DNA from: Bacillota bacterium
GTDB lineage: Bacteria; Bacillota; Clostridia; Peptostreptococcales; Acidaminobacteraceae
Length of the DNA: 64,000 nt
Assembly: GCA_025210655.1 (NCBI GenBank)
Contig: JAOARG010000040.1
Span: 1-64,000 of the forward strand
Reading direction: 5' to 3'
In this document: piece after piece, positions 27,996 through 36,385 of the stretch
Layout: each line of letters begins with the position of its first letter
Position numbering within the stretch: position 1 is the stretch's first letter
Translations under genes and position numbers: made by a program
Notes under the pieces: generated by a model
Databases searched by the model: none
Seen by the model: the letters and a program-made list of their open reading frames with translations, nothing else
Told to the model about the DNA's origin: nothing

Positions 27996-28355
27996 ATGGA
28001 TAAAATAAATATGAAAAACCTTTCTTTTTATGGTTACCATGGTGCCATGACAGAAGAAAATGTACTAGGTCAAAAGTTTGTTATAGATTGTAGTTTGTTG
28101 GTTGATTTAAGTGATGCAGGGAAATCTGACGATGTATTTGATACGGTTCACTATGGAGAAGCCTTTGATTTGATAAAAAATGTAGTGGAGAATGAGAGAT
28201 ACAATCTGATTGAGGCTCTAGCTTATAACATTATTGAGAAATTAATGGAGTCTTTTCCAAAAATAAATGGAGTTGATATTGAAGTTAAGAAACCTCAAGC
28301 TCCTGTTCCAGGGATTTATGATTATTTCTCAGTTTCTTTAAGTAGGAGAAGATAA
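27996..28355 (+). CDS. folB: Dihydroneopterin aldolase
   Basis: 119 residues starting at ATG 27996 after AGGAGATAGAC; an in-frame upstream ATG lies inside folP and is less likely. MDKINMKNLSFYGYHGAMTEEN is the conserved N terminus, with KPQAPVPGIYDYFSVSL near the end. It cleaves dihydroneopterin to hydroxymethyl-dihydropterin. The stop overlaps folK by one base. Confidence 0.94.
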   Translation: MDKINMKNLSFYGYHGAMTEENVLGQKFVIDCSLLVDLSDAGKSDDVFDTVHYGEAFDLIKNVVENERYNLIEALAYNIIEKLMESFPKINGVDIEVKKPQAPVPGIYDYFSVSLSRRR

Positions 28356-28840
28356 TGAGCATTTCTTATATAAGTATTGGAAGTAATATTGGAGAAAAGA
28401 CACAAAATATTGATAAAGCAGTTGAAATGTTGAGAAATAGTGATAAGATATATCATGTTGAAGTTTCGTCATATTACGAAACTGAACCAGTAGGATATTT
28501 GGATCAGGACTATTTTGTAAACATAGCGGTTAAAATTGAAACCGATTTAGAGCCCCTAGAGCTATTGGCTGTATGCCAAAGAGTTGAACAGGAAATGAAA
28601 AGGGTAAGAAAGATTAGGTGGGGCCCAAGGATAATTGATCTTGACATAATTTTCTACGATGATCTGAAATACGAGGATGAAAATCTTGTGATTCCCCATC
28701 CCAGGTGTTTGGAAAGACTGTTTGTACTAGTTCCTATATTGGAATTAGATGAGAAACTTATTTCTGATGGAGTATCAATTGCGGATACTGTAAAGAGCCT
28801 TGGTGGGAAAGATATGATAAGGATGATTGTGAATGACTAA
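28355..28840 (+). CDS. folK: Hydroxymethyl-dihydropterin pyrophosphokinase
   Basis: 161 residues. YISIGSNIGEKTQNI, YYETEPVGYLDQDYFVN and the RWGPRIIDLDIIFYDD catalytic/magnesium site are present, followed by IPHPRCLERLFVLVPI. It activates the pterin with ATP. TAATG coupling with folB and an eight-base overlap with aroF. Confidence 0.96.
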   Translation: MSISYISIGSNIGEKTQNIDKAVEMLRNSDKIYHVEVSSYYETEPVGYLDQDYFVNIAVKIETDLEPLELLAVCQRVEQEMKRVRKIRWGPRIIDLDIIFYDDLKYEDENLVIPHPRCLERLFVLVPILELDEKLISDGVSIADTVKSLGGKDMIRMIVND

Positions 28841-29609
28841 AACACTTAATGGTGACAAAAAAATAGTAAAAGTAAGAAATCTTGAATTTGGTGGAGATAG
28901 ACCAATAATAATTGCGGGACCATGTTCAGTAGAGTCAAAAGAGCAACTTTATGAAACAGTAAAAGGTCTTAAGGAAATAGGCGTTGACTGTATTAGAGGT
29001 GGTATCTTTAAACCTAGGACAAGTCCTTTTGATTTTCAAGGTCTTGGAATAGAGGGACTTAAATATTTAAGGGAAGTATCAGAAGAGTTTGATCTTCCAA
29101 TAGTAACTGAACTTATGGATGATAAATATCTTGATATATTCATTGAATTTGTTGATATTATTCAAGTTGGATCAAGAAATATGTACAACTATAGTTTGCT
29201 AAAAGAACTAGGTAAAACTAATAAGCCAATTCTTCTAAAAAGAGGAATGTCCGCAACAATAAAAGAGTGGGTAATGGCAGCAGAGTATATAGCATCTAAT
29301 GGAAATGACAATATAATACTTTGTGAAAGAGGAATAAGAAGTTTTGACAACTATACAAGAAACCTAATGGATATATCAGCAGTACCAATCATGAAAATGG
29401 AAACAGGTCTACCAGTAATAATAGACCCAAGCCATGGTACAGGCAATAAAGAATTAATACTCCCAATGACAAAAGCCGGCCTAGCCGCTGGAGCAGACGG
29501 AGTAATCATAGAAGTACACTATAAGCCAGAAACAGCTTTATGTGATGGAGAACAATCACTGGATTTAGAGCAGTATAAGAAGTTTTATAACGAGATCCGC
29601 AGTTCGTAG
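28833..29609 (+). CDS. aroF: 3-deoxy-7-phosphoheptulonate (DAHP) synthase, type I-beta
   Basis: 258 residues. AGPCSVESKEQ, GGIFKPRTSPFDFQGLG, LLKRGMSATIKEW and DPSHGTGNKE are the conserved metal and substrate sites. It condenses PEP and erythrose 4-phosphate, the entry to chorismate. Compared with longer I-beta enzymes it lacks the N-terminal ferredoxin-like regulatory domain, so feedback inhibition by that domain is not expected. As the last gene of the operon it would supply chorismate for PabAB. Its final Ser-Ser-stop is formed by the TTCGTAGGTCGT repeat. Confidence 0.93.
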   Translation: MTKTLNGDKKIVKVRNLEFGGDRPIIIAGPCSVESKEQLYETVKGLKEIGVDCIRGGIFKPRTSPFDFQGLGIEGLKYLREVSEEFDLPIVTELMDDKYLDIFIEFVDIIQVGSRNMYNYSLLKELGKTNKPILLKRGMSATIKEWVMAAEYIASNGNDNIILCERGIRSFDNYTRNLMDISAVPIMKMETGLPVIIDPSHGTGNKELILPMTKAGLAAGADGVIIEVHYKPETALCDGEQSLDLEQYKKFYNEIRSS

Positions 29610-29614
29610 GTCGT
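29603..29614 (+). repeat. GTAGGTCG repeat, copy 1 (overlaps aroF stop)
   Basis: TTCGTAGGTCGT. Its reverse complement lies at 30001-30012 beside the hflC stop, so the two copies bracket the whole aroF-hflC intergenic region. A further copy is at 42506. Confidence 0.7.
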
Positions 29615-29628
29615 AAAAACTAAAGATT

Positions 29629-29666
29629 AATCCCCATGTTTGATTTAATCAAATGTGGGGATTTTG
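29629..29666 (+). terminator. Terminator of the folate/aroF operon
   Basis: AATCCCCA pairs with TGGGGATT, with an inner TTTGATT/AATCAAA stem, followed by TTTGTTTT. Confidence 0.9.
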
Positions 29667-29739
29667 TTTTGGCCTAAGTTAGCCTAAAACTACTTTCGAT
29701 CGCTCCTAATCGCTGATTTTCAGCTGGCCTAATGTTGTT

Positions 29740-29936
29740 AGGGGAAAAGGGGAATCACACAAGACTGTGTTTGTGTTAGGGGAATCAATATTGTGTAAAC
29801 AATATTTCGGGGAATAGGAAGAAACAAAGATCTTTGAAAGGTATTTAAGGTCTTGAGTTTTTCCTCTTAACCTTATTTTGCTTACAAAATAAATTTCCCT
29901 AGTTTTATGTATAAAACGATTCCCCTTTTCAGCTAA
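29740..29936. repeat. Inverted linker-hairpin array, linker AGGGGAATC
   Basis: Left half: AGGGGAAAAGGGGAATC (29740), AGGGGAATC (29778) and TCGGGGAAT (about 29807), with ACAC/GTGT and AATATTGT-GTAA-ACAATATT hairpins between. Right half, read on the minus strand: GAAAAGGGGAATC, GTTTTAT-AC-ATAAAAC, TAGGGAAAT, TTATTTTG/CAAAATAA. Extra GCCTAA linkers and a GCTGA-TTT-TCAGC hairpin lie at 29671-29735. The right end matches the array at 10079-10232. No gene is seen in 29610-30025. Confidence 0.72.
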
Positions 29937-29949
29937 GAAGTCCACATAA

Positions 29950-29985
29950 AGAAACCCCTGCATCACAACAAATACAGGGGTTTTT
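29950..29985 (-). terminator. Bidirectional terminator, hflC side
   Basis: AAACCCCTG pairs with CAGGGGTTT. On the minus strand TTTCTTT follows the stem, and on the plus strand TTTTT, so it can stop transcription from both sides. Confidence 0.85.
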
Positions 29986-29993
29986 CATCTCTT

Positions 29994-30025
29994 CCGACCA
30001 ACGACCTACGAACTACGACCTACGG
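29994..30025 (-). repeat. GTAGGTCG repeat, copy 2 (abuts hflC stop)
   Basis: On the minus strand the hflC stop TAA is followed at once by CCGTAGGTCGTAG, then TTCGTAGGTCGTTGGTCGG. The same 19-base string, with a seven-base insertion, occurs at 42506-42531. Confidence 0.7.
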
Positions 30026-31057
30026 TTATTTTGTATTAAAATACTTAAGGAAAGCATTATTCTTATCTAAGTAGATAACAGTGTCTTTGTCGATTGTCTT
30101 TTCGTATGCTTTTAGACTTCTCCAGAATTTGTAGAATTCTGGGTCTTTGCTGAATGAGTTAGAGTAGATTTCAAGTGCTGTTGCGTCGGCATCACCGATG
30201 ATTTTTTCTGATTGCTCTATTGATTCTGCTATTGTTTCAGCTACTTTTCTATCTGTTTCAGCTACTGTTTTTTGGTATGTTTCTTGACCTTCTGCTCTTG
30301 TTTGTTGAGCGATTGCCTCTCTCTCAGCAGTCATCTTTCTGTAAGTAGATTCAATATTTGACTGTGGTAAAAGAGTTCTGTATACGTTCATGTCCTTAAC
30401 TGTGATACCCTTAGAAGCAACTTCAGCGTTTAAAGTATCAAGACCTTCTTTTAAAGTTTCAGTTAATTTAGTTTTATTAGTTAAGAAGTCATCAGACTGA
30501 AGACTGTTGATCTTCTCGATTACTACTGGATAAACTCTATCATCCATAAATGCATTTGCTTTACTTTCTGTTCCAAGTGAGTCAATAAATAAACCAGGGT
30601 GTGTAATCTCGTACTGAGCAAATATTGTTACTGAGTACTTAATCTTATCCTTAGTATTGATTTCAACTGGATTTGATTGATAAGTGATAAGTTTTGAAGT
30701 TTCCTTTTCAACTGTTGTAATGAAAGGAACCTTGAAGAATAGACCCTTATCCTTAATAATCTTTACGTCCTTATACTTTGAGTCAACAAGGTTTTGTGAT
30801 TCAGCATTTGTGTTATCCCTGTCAACTATGATAGCTTGGATATTACTAAACTGTCTTACTACTGCAACTTCATCCTCCCTAACTATATAAACAAAGTTTC
30901 CTACACTTCCTAGGATTACAAATATAATTAAAATAGTTATTATAGTTCTCATTGCATTTTTAGCGCTTTGTTTAGCATTTTCAGCTGACTTTTTAAATTG
31001 ATCAGTAAATTCATCAAAATTTGGCTTTTGGTTGTTATTATTATTATCAAAACTCAT
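30026..31057 (-). CDS. hflC: HflC, SPFH/band 7 membrane protease modulator
   Basis: 343 residues. A polar Asn/Gln-rich N terminus is followed by one membrane helix (about 38-60), the SPFH domain (VREDEVAVVRQF...), and an alanine/glutamate-rich coiled coil (MTAEREAIAQQTRAEGQE). The EFYKFWRSLKAYEKTI ending is typical of HflC. With HflK it forms a large membrane complex around the FtsH protease. It directly follows hflK on the minus strand without a gap. Confidence 0.93.
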   Translation of the reverse strand: MSFDNNNNNQKPNFDEFTDQFKKSAENAKQSAKNAMRTIITILIIFVILGSVGNFVYIVREDEVAVVRQFSNIQAIIVDRDNTNAESQNLVDSKYKDVKIIKDKGLFFKVPFITTVEKETSKLITYQSNPVEINTKDKIKYSVTIFAQYEITHPGLFIDSLGTESKANAFMDDRVYPVVIEKINSLQSDDFLTNKTKLTETLKEGLDTLNAEVASKGITVKDMNVYRTLLPQSNIESTYRKMTAEREAIAQQTRAEGQETYQKTVAETDRKVAETIAESIEQSEKIIGDADATALEIYSNSFSKDPEFYKFWRSLKAYEKTIDKDTVIYLDKNNAFLKYFNTK

Positions 31058-32005
31058 TTAGTTATCCCCCTTTACTGTAGATTGTGGGTTTATAGGAAGA
31101 TATTTAATTACTCCATTATCATTCATATCAAGAATGTATTTTTCGTCAACATTCTCAAGAACTTTTTCCATAGTTTCAATATAAAGTCTAGATCTAGTTA
31201 TATCCTTAGATGTTTTATATTTTTCATATACTTGATTGAAGTTTTCAACATCACCTTTTGCCTGTGAAATTTTCTCAGCCTTATAAGCTTCAGCTTTCTG
31301 AATTCTTTCATAGGCATCTGCTCTTGCAGCTGGTAGCTTTTCATTGGCATATTTTTGAGCCTTACTTAACCACTCTGTTTTTTCATTCTTAGCGTTGTTT
31401 ACGTCATCGTAAGCAGCTTTTACATTATCAGGTAATGTAACGTTCTGGATTTCCACTGCTGTAATATCAATACCAGCACTATATTCGTTAAGTTTCTTTT
31501 GAAGATCTGGTAAAATTTCTTTTGAAATAGCTTCCTTGTTGATAAGTGCATCATCAAGATCTTTATTTTGAACATTTTGTCTTAAAACACTTTCAAATGC
31601 AAGTCTAAGAGTTCCAATCTGATCATCAACATTATAGATGAAATCAGCAGGGTCAGATATTCTGTACTGAATAACTGCTTGGATGTTTACAAGATAAGAT
31701 CCCTTTGTTAAAACTATTACCTCTGATCCAACATCTTGGTAAACTGGTGCAGCTGAGCTTGTACCTTCAGACTGTGTTCTATAACCATACTGAAGAGTGT
31801 AGTTCTTATTTACATTGACAACGTACTTCCTATCGATAATTGGAAGTTTAAATTTTAAACCAGGAGTGTCGATTATTTGGTGTTTTTCTCCTAGACGTTC
31901 TATTACAACTTGTTCTGCATTACCTACGGTGTAAAATGAATCTGTTCCAACCAATCCCAAAATTGCTATGAGCACTATGGGAAGGATAAACTTCTTTATA
32001 TTCAT
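31058..32005 (-). CDS. hflK: HflK, SPFH/band 7 membrane protease modulator
   Basis: 315 residues. One N-terminal membrane helix (about 5-25) precedes an SPFH domain with AEQVVIERLGEKHQIIDTPG and VQAVIQYRI-type strands, then a long coiled coil with AARADAYERIQKAEAYK. It lacks the glycine-rich N terminus of proteobacterial HflK, as is common in Firmicutes. First gene of the hflK-hflC pair; GGAGGGAAAAT precedes ATG. Confidence 0.92.
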   Translation of the reverse strand: MNIKKFILPIVLIAILGLVGTDSFYTVGNAEQVVIERLGEKHQIIDTPGLKFKLPIIDRKYVVNVNKNYTLQYGYRTQSEGTSSAAPVYQDVGSEVIVLTKGSYLVNIQAVIQYRISDPADFIYNVDDQIGTLRLAFESVLRQNVQNKDLDDALINKEAISKEILPDLQKKLNEYSAGIDITAVEIQNVTLPDNVKAAYDDVNNAKNEKTEWLSKAQKYANEKLPAARADAYERIQKAEAYKAEKISQAKGDVENFNQVYEKYKTSKDITRSRLYIETMEKVLENVDEKYILDMNDNGVIKYLPINPQSTVKGDN

Positions 32006-32157
32006 TATTTTCCCTCCTTGTTTTATGAATAATATGTACTATTACTCTTTTATCCTTTTTATGATAAAATAAACCCATAACTCTAGATAAATTATGATAT
32101 ATGGCATAATATCTAGTGTTGAGTATATTTACCATTATACTTTAAAGGAGAGTAAAT

Positions 32158-33000
32158 ATGAATAGAATTCATAGAAAAGTTACAATATTAATAATTTTTT
32201 CACTATTTTCAAGTATTAGTTTTGGAGATAATTTATTTCAAGCAAAGGTAAAGGCTGACATCCTTAACATAAGGAGTGGCCCTTCTATAGATTCTAAGAA
32301 GTCAGGTGAGCTCAGTGATGACCAGCTTATTTATATTGAGAAAGGTAAAGAGTTCAGTATGCTTCTTGATGGACGTGGTTATGTATCAAATGATTTTATA
32401 AGCCTAGGAGAGGAAGTTTCCAAGGTTAAGCTTATAGAAAATGTTGATGTCTTAGGCCTTCCAAATAAGGAAAGTAGAGTCTTACTTTCTATGGAGAAAG
32501 ATACTGAAATAGAAGTAAGTAGATATTATCAAGGCTTTTTTCAGGTTTCTATTGATGGAAAACTAGGTTTTATACCTGTGACTTCTACAGATGTTGGTGA
32601 AGAAAAAGAAGAGCTAAGTATTAGTGCTGATAATGAAGCCCTTCTAAAAGAGTTTAAGACCCATTTAGGGAAAAGATATGCATGGGGACAGGAGGGGCCT
32701 AATACATTTGACTGTTCGGGCTTCACATTATTTATCTACAAAAAATACTATAAATATAATTTGCCCCATAGTTCAAGAAGCATGAGTAAATTAGGTACTT
32801 ATGTAGATAAAAAAGATTTAATTTTTGGAGATTTAGTTTTTTTCACAACTGATAGGAGTGGAAATGTTAATCATGTAGGTGTATATATTGGAAATGGTCA
32901 ATTTATCCATGCTTCATCAGGGAAGGGGAAGGTTATTATTTCTCCGATAAACAGTGGATTTTATGATGAAACTTACAAGTGGGCAAAAAGAATTTTTTAA
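32158..33000 (+). CDS. Secreted NlpC/P60 peptidase with SH3 domains
   Basis: 280 residues: signal peptide (about 1-24), an SH3b domain (VKADILNIRSGPSIDS), a second SH3-like stretch (VDVLGLPNKESRVLLS), and a C-terminal NlpC/P60 domain. The catalytic cysteine is in FDCSGFTLF, the histidine in NHVGVYIG, and a third polar site in FIHASS. It should cleave cell-wall peptides, probably gamma-D-glutamyl bonds. ATG follows AAAGGAGAG. A monocistronic wall-remodelling enzyme. Confidence 0.93.
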   Translation: MNRIHRKVTILIIFSLFSSISFGDNLFQAKVKADILNIRSGPSIDSKKSGELSDDQLIYIEKGKEFSMLLDGRGYVSNDFISLGEEVSKVKLIENVDVLGLPNKESRVLLSMEKDTEIEVSRYYQGFFQVSIDGKLGFIPVTSTDVGEEKEELSISADNEALLKEFKTHLGKRYAWGQEGPNTFDCSGFTLFIYKKYYKYNLPHSSRSMSKLGTYVDKKDLIFGDLVFFTTDRSGNVNHVGVYIGNGQFIHASSGKGKVIISPINSGFYDETYKWAKRIF

Positions 33001-33007
33001 AAATTTC

Positions 33008-33037
33008 TTGACATATTTATAATTTCTGATGTACAAT
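33008..33037 (+). promoter_or_regulatory. Promoter of the trpB T-box transcript
   Basis: TTGACA (33008-33013) and TACAAT (33032-33037) are separated by 18 bases, directly upstream of the T-box leader. Confidence 0.75.
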
Positions 33038-33043
33038 GGACAA

Positions 33044-33328
33044 AATTAATTAATAAAGCGTTGATTAAGAGTAGTAGTTACGGTTTTGGTACTTTTAGAG
33101 AGTCTACGGTTGGTGGAAGTAGGCAGTGTCAAATGTAATGAATGGACTTATGAGTGGAACCTGAATTATAGTAGGTGACCCGGGTTTCTCCCGTTATAGA
33201 GATAGGATATCGATTTTTTCTGTATCTGAAAGAGATGTAAGAATGGTATGTGATTACTAAACTTATAACCAGAGGTGGCAACGCGATTATTATCGCCCTC
33301 TATGCTAAACAGCATAGGGGGCTTTTTT
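33044..33328 (+). ncRNA. T-box riboswitch, tryptophan type
   Basis: A leader of about 285 bases with the T-box core AGAGGTGGCAACGCG (33271-33285) followed by a terminator. A TGG at 33155-33157 sits in the expected stem I specifier region (GAGTGGAACC), matching a Trp codon and the trpB gene it controls. Uncharged tRNA-Trp would bind and favour antitermination. Stem I pairing was not folded in full. Confidence 0.9.
33295..33328 (+). terminator. Regulated terminator of the trpB T-box
   Basis: GCCCTCTATGCT-AAAC-AGCATAGGGGGC followed by six T's. The 5' arm overlaps the bases needed for the alternative antiterminator with the T-box core. Confidence 0.9.
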
Positions 33329-33359
33329 GTATTTAAATTAAAATTTGGAGGTAATTATT

Positions 33360-34532
33360 ATGAAAAAGTTTGATGGATTTTACGGTGATTTTGGTGGAGC
33401 TTTCGTTGGTGAAGAATTAAAGAAGAATTTACAAGAGCTTGAAGAGGCATTTTACAAATACGCTGGTGATGAAGAGTTTAAGAAAGAGTTGAAATATTAT
33501 TACGAAGAATATGTGGGGAGATCCAACCCTTTATATCTTGCTAAGAACCTAAGCGAGAAAGTAGGGGGAGCAAAAATATATCTTAAAAGAGAAGATCTTA
33601 ACCATACAGGAGCCCATAAGATCAACAATACGATCGGACAAGCACTTCTTGCAAAGAGAATGGGGAAGAAGAGAATCATAGCTGAAACAGGAGCAGGACA
33701 GCATGGTGTTGCAACAGCAACTGTATGTGCACTATTTGGAATGGACTGTACAGTTTACATGGGAGAAGAGGATACAAGAAGACAGGAATTAAATGTTTTT
33801 AGAATGGAATTATTAGGAGCAAAGGTAGTTCCAGTTACAACAGGGACTAGAACTTTGAAAGATGCTGTAGATGCAGCCCTAGAAGATTATGTAATAAATA
33901 GGGAAGATACATTCTATATGCTAGGATCAGCAGTAGGACCACATCCATTCCCAATGATAGTAAAGGAGTTCCAGAGTATTATTGGAAAAGAAGCTAGGGA
34001 GCAGATACTAGAAAAAGAAGGCAGACTTCCAGATGCATTAGTTGCATGTGTTGGTGGAGGATCAAATGCAATTGGTTTATTCTCACCATTCTACGATGAT
34101 AAGGAAGTAGAAATCCATGGAGTAGAGCCTTACGGAAAAGGAATAGATACAAAAGATCATGCTGCAAGTATAACAGTAGGTGAAAGTGCAGTAATCCACG
34201 GATTTAAGTGCTATACAGTACTAGATGAAGAGGGGGACATAGCACCAGTTCATTCAGTAGCAGCAGGACTTGACTATCCAGGAGTTGGACCAGAGCATTG
34301 TTTCTATCATGCAAGCGGTAGGGGAAAATACTCAGGAATAAAAGATGACGAAGCCTTAGAAGCTTTCAAATTACTTTCTAAAACAGAAGGAATAATACCA
34401 GCAATAGAGTCATCCCACGCAGTAGCATACGGAGTAAAGCTCGCAAAAGAACTTGGAAAAGACAAGATAATCATAGTAAATCTATCTGGTAGAGGAGATA
34501 AGGACGTTGCCCAAGTAAAGGCAATGATTTAA
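33360..34532 (+). CDS. trpB: Tryptophan synthase beta chain
   Basis: 390 residues, TrpB1 type. The PLP lysine is in [30 protein letters not shown], the phosphate loop GGGSNAIG and the C-terminal LSGRGDKD are conserved. ATG 33360 follows TTTGGAGG. It condenses indole with serine. It stands alone under a Trp T-box: no trpA or other trp gene is in the window, which fits indole salvage or a dispersed pathway. Confidence 0.95.
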   Translation: MKKFDGFYGDFGGAFVGEELKKNLQELEEAFYKYAGDEEFKKELKYYYEEYVGRSNPLYLAKNLSEKVGGAKIYLKREDLNHTGAHKINNTIGQALLAKRMGKKRIIAETGAGQHGVATATVCALFGMDCTVYMGEEDTRRQELNVFRMELLGAKVVPVTTGTRTLKDAVDAALEDYVINREDTFYMLGSAVGPHPFPMIVKEFQSIIGKEAREQILEKEGRLPDALVACVGGGSNAIGLFSPFYDDKEVEIHGVEPYGKGIDTKDHAASITVGESAVIHGFKCYTVLDEEGDIAPVHSVAAGLDYPGVGPEHCFYHASGRGKYSGIKDDEALEAFKLLSKTEGIIPAIESSHAVAYGVKLAKELGKDKIIIVNLSGRGDKDVAQVKAMI

Positions 34533-34604
34533 AGAATATATTACACTAGTTTGGATATATGTAGGGACTGGGAAGTATTGTAGTATGGGAGAGGTCATGT
34601 AGGC

Positions 34605-34632
34605 GGGTTGTTGCTTTTGCAACAACCCTATT
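34605..34632 (+). terminator. Terminator of trpB
   Basis: A perfect 10-bp stem GGGTTGTTGC-TTTT-GCAACAACCC followed by TATTTT. A second hairpin TTTTCATTT/AAATGAAAA follows at 34630-34654. Confidence 0.9.
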
Positions 34633-34656
34633 TTCATTTTTATTAAATGAAAATGG

Positions 34657-34988
34657 TCTAGGGACTCCTTTTAGTCGCATCTAGGGATTCGCCAAGGCTC
34701 ACATCTAGGGCGAATGGTAGCTATGCTACATTCCGTCTAGGGTTCGATGTTTCATCGATATCCAAGGAAATTTTACGTAGGTAAAATAATATTTAAAAAT
34801 AAAAAACTTATCCGAAAAGAATCGAATAAGTTTTTGTTCTTAGCTTTAATTTAAAGTATCTTTCCGAAAGGAAAATTACCGTGGATGGATTACCTGTAAT
34901 CTCCCTAGACGGGATGTAAGGAAGATACCATCCTCCCTAGATTTGAACGTAGTGAATACCTAGATGTTGAGCGTAGTGAAACCCTAGA
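34657..34988. repeat. Inverted linker-hairpin array, linker TCTAGGG
   Basis: Left arm: TCTAGGG at 34657, 34680, 34704 and 34736, with hairpins GACT/AGTC, GCC-AA-GGC, GAATG-GTAGC/GCTAC-ATTC and TCGATG-TTT-CATCGA. A central hairpin AAAAACTTAT/ATAAGTTTTT (34801-34835) can act as a terminator. Right arm: CCCTAGA at 34903, 34935 and 34982 and ACCTAGA at 34959, with GATTAC/GTAATC and GGATG/CATCC hairpins. The last linker contains the alaX stop codon. No gene is seen in 34533-34983. Confidence 0.78.
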
Positions 34989-36168
34989 CTATTTCATCCC
35001 TAATCAAAGAAATGAGTTCCTCAGCAGAAACATTAAGTTTCCCACCACCCTGACAAGCATTATCGTTTCCTCCGCCTCTTAGGCCATGTTTGTCTGAGAT
35101 TGATTTGTAGATTTCCTTGCAACTAGCATCAAGTTCTTTTGATTTTTGAACAAGCAGATTGATTTTTCCATCTGACTCACTGGCAAGTATTAAAAGGAAG
35201 CCTTCATTTTCGGTGATTGTTTGTGCTATTTGTTTTAAGTCTTTTCCTGAAGCTTCTGGAATGTTTTCGATTATATATTTTCTTCCACTCTTTTCTAAAG
35301 CTTTTTGAGGAAGTGTTTTAGCAAGTGTTTTTAATTGTTCTTCTTTAAGTTCTTTTATTTGATCTGATAGTTCTTTGTTGTTTTCTCTTAGTTTAATAAG
35401 TCCCTCTAGTAATTGTAATTGATTAAATGAAAATTCTGATGTAAGACTTTTCATTAGAGCTGATTTGTTATTGTAGTCTTTTATTGCCCTGTCTCCAATA
35501 AGTATCTCAAATCTCATACCGCCCTTGTAGTTTTCATAGCTCTTTATTTTAAATAGCTTTAGTTCTAGAAGTCCCTTTACATGGGTTCCACCACATGGTG
35601 TGAAATCTGTTTCTTCTATTTCAACTAGTCGAATGTTTTCTTTTACTTTTGGAACTTTTCTTAGTGGATATTTGTCTATTTCATTTGCCTGAGGATAGTA
35701 TAATTTCACTTTTTTATTGGAAGATATTAATTGGTTGGCCTTTGCTTCAATTTCCCTTACTTGTCTATCTGCAAGCTGTATATCAAGATCAACTGTCATC
35801 TTTGTTTTGGTAAGATGAAAACCTACAGTAGCGGCATTATATAGTTTGAAAGCTATGGATGAAAAAAGGTGTTGTCCACTATGATGAATAGTAAGGTCTA
35901 CTCTGTTAGGAATATCAATTTTTCCAACAACTTCTTTACTTTCAGGTTTTTCATCTAAAATATGATATATTGTGCCATTTTCTATATATACATATGATAC
36001 TTTTATTCCATTCATACTACCTATATCAGATGGTTGGCCTCCACCTTCTGGATAAAAGCCTGTCTTATCAAGTACTACATGATACTTGCCTTCTTTTTCT
36101 ATTATTTCTTCAATTATTCCTTTGAATTCGTATATGTAGGAATCATTGATATAAAGTTTTTCCGTCAT
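34984..36168 (-). CDS. Alanyl-tRNA editing protein (AlaX-type with DHHA1 domain)
   Basis: About 394 residues from ATG 36168 (a GTG nine bases earlier is possible). It matches the editing half of alanyl-tRNA synthetase: DKTGFYPEGGGQPSDIG, the zinc motif HHSGQHLFS, TPCGGTHVKG, then a coiled coil and a C-terminal DHHA1 domain with RGGGNDNACQGGG. It lacks the synthetase catalytic core. It should deacylate Ser-tRNA(Ala) or Gly-tRNA(Ala) in trans. It is convergent with trpB across the TCTAGGG array. Confidence 0.9.
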   Translation of the reverse strand: MTEKLYINDSYIYEFKGIIEEIIEKEGKYHVVLDKTGFYPEGGGQPSDIGSMNGIKVSYVYIENGTIYHILDEKPESKEVVGKIDIPNRVDLTIHHSGQHLFSSIAFKLYNAATVGFHLTKTKMTVDLDIQLADRQVREIEAKANQLISSNKKVKLYYPQANEIDKYPLRKVPKVKENIRLVEIEETDFTPCGGTHVKGLLELKLFKIKSYENYKGGMRFEILIGDRAIKDYNNKSALMKSLTSEFSFNQLQLLEGLIKLRENNKELSDQIKELKEEQLKTLAKTLPQKALEKSGRKYIIENIPEASGKDLKQIAQTITENEGFLLILASESDGKINLLVQKSKELDASCKEIYKSISDKHGLRGGGNDNACQGGGKLNVSAEELISLIRDEIV

Positions 36169-36385
36169 AATTATCACAATCCTTATTATTTATTTCTTTA
36201 ATATGTTAATATTTATTACCATTAATACTTTATTATTAGAAGAAATCGTTGTCAAGACTGCTATTTGACTTTATATGTCTAAAATCAGTAGGTTTTACTT
36301 GAAAAAAAATCAGTTTTTACTATAATAGATAAATAAGACATAGGATAATTATGACGTTGAAGTATTATATAATGGGGTGTGACTT

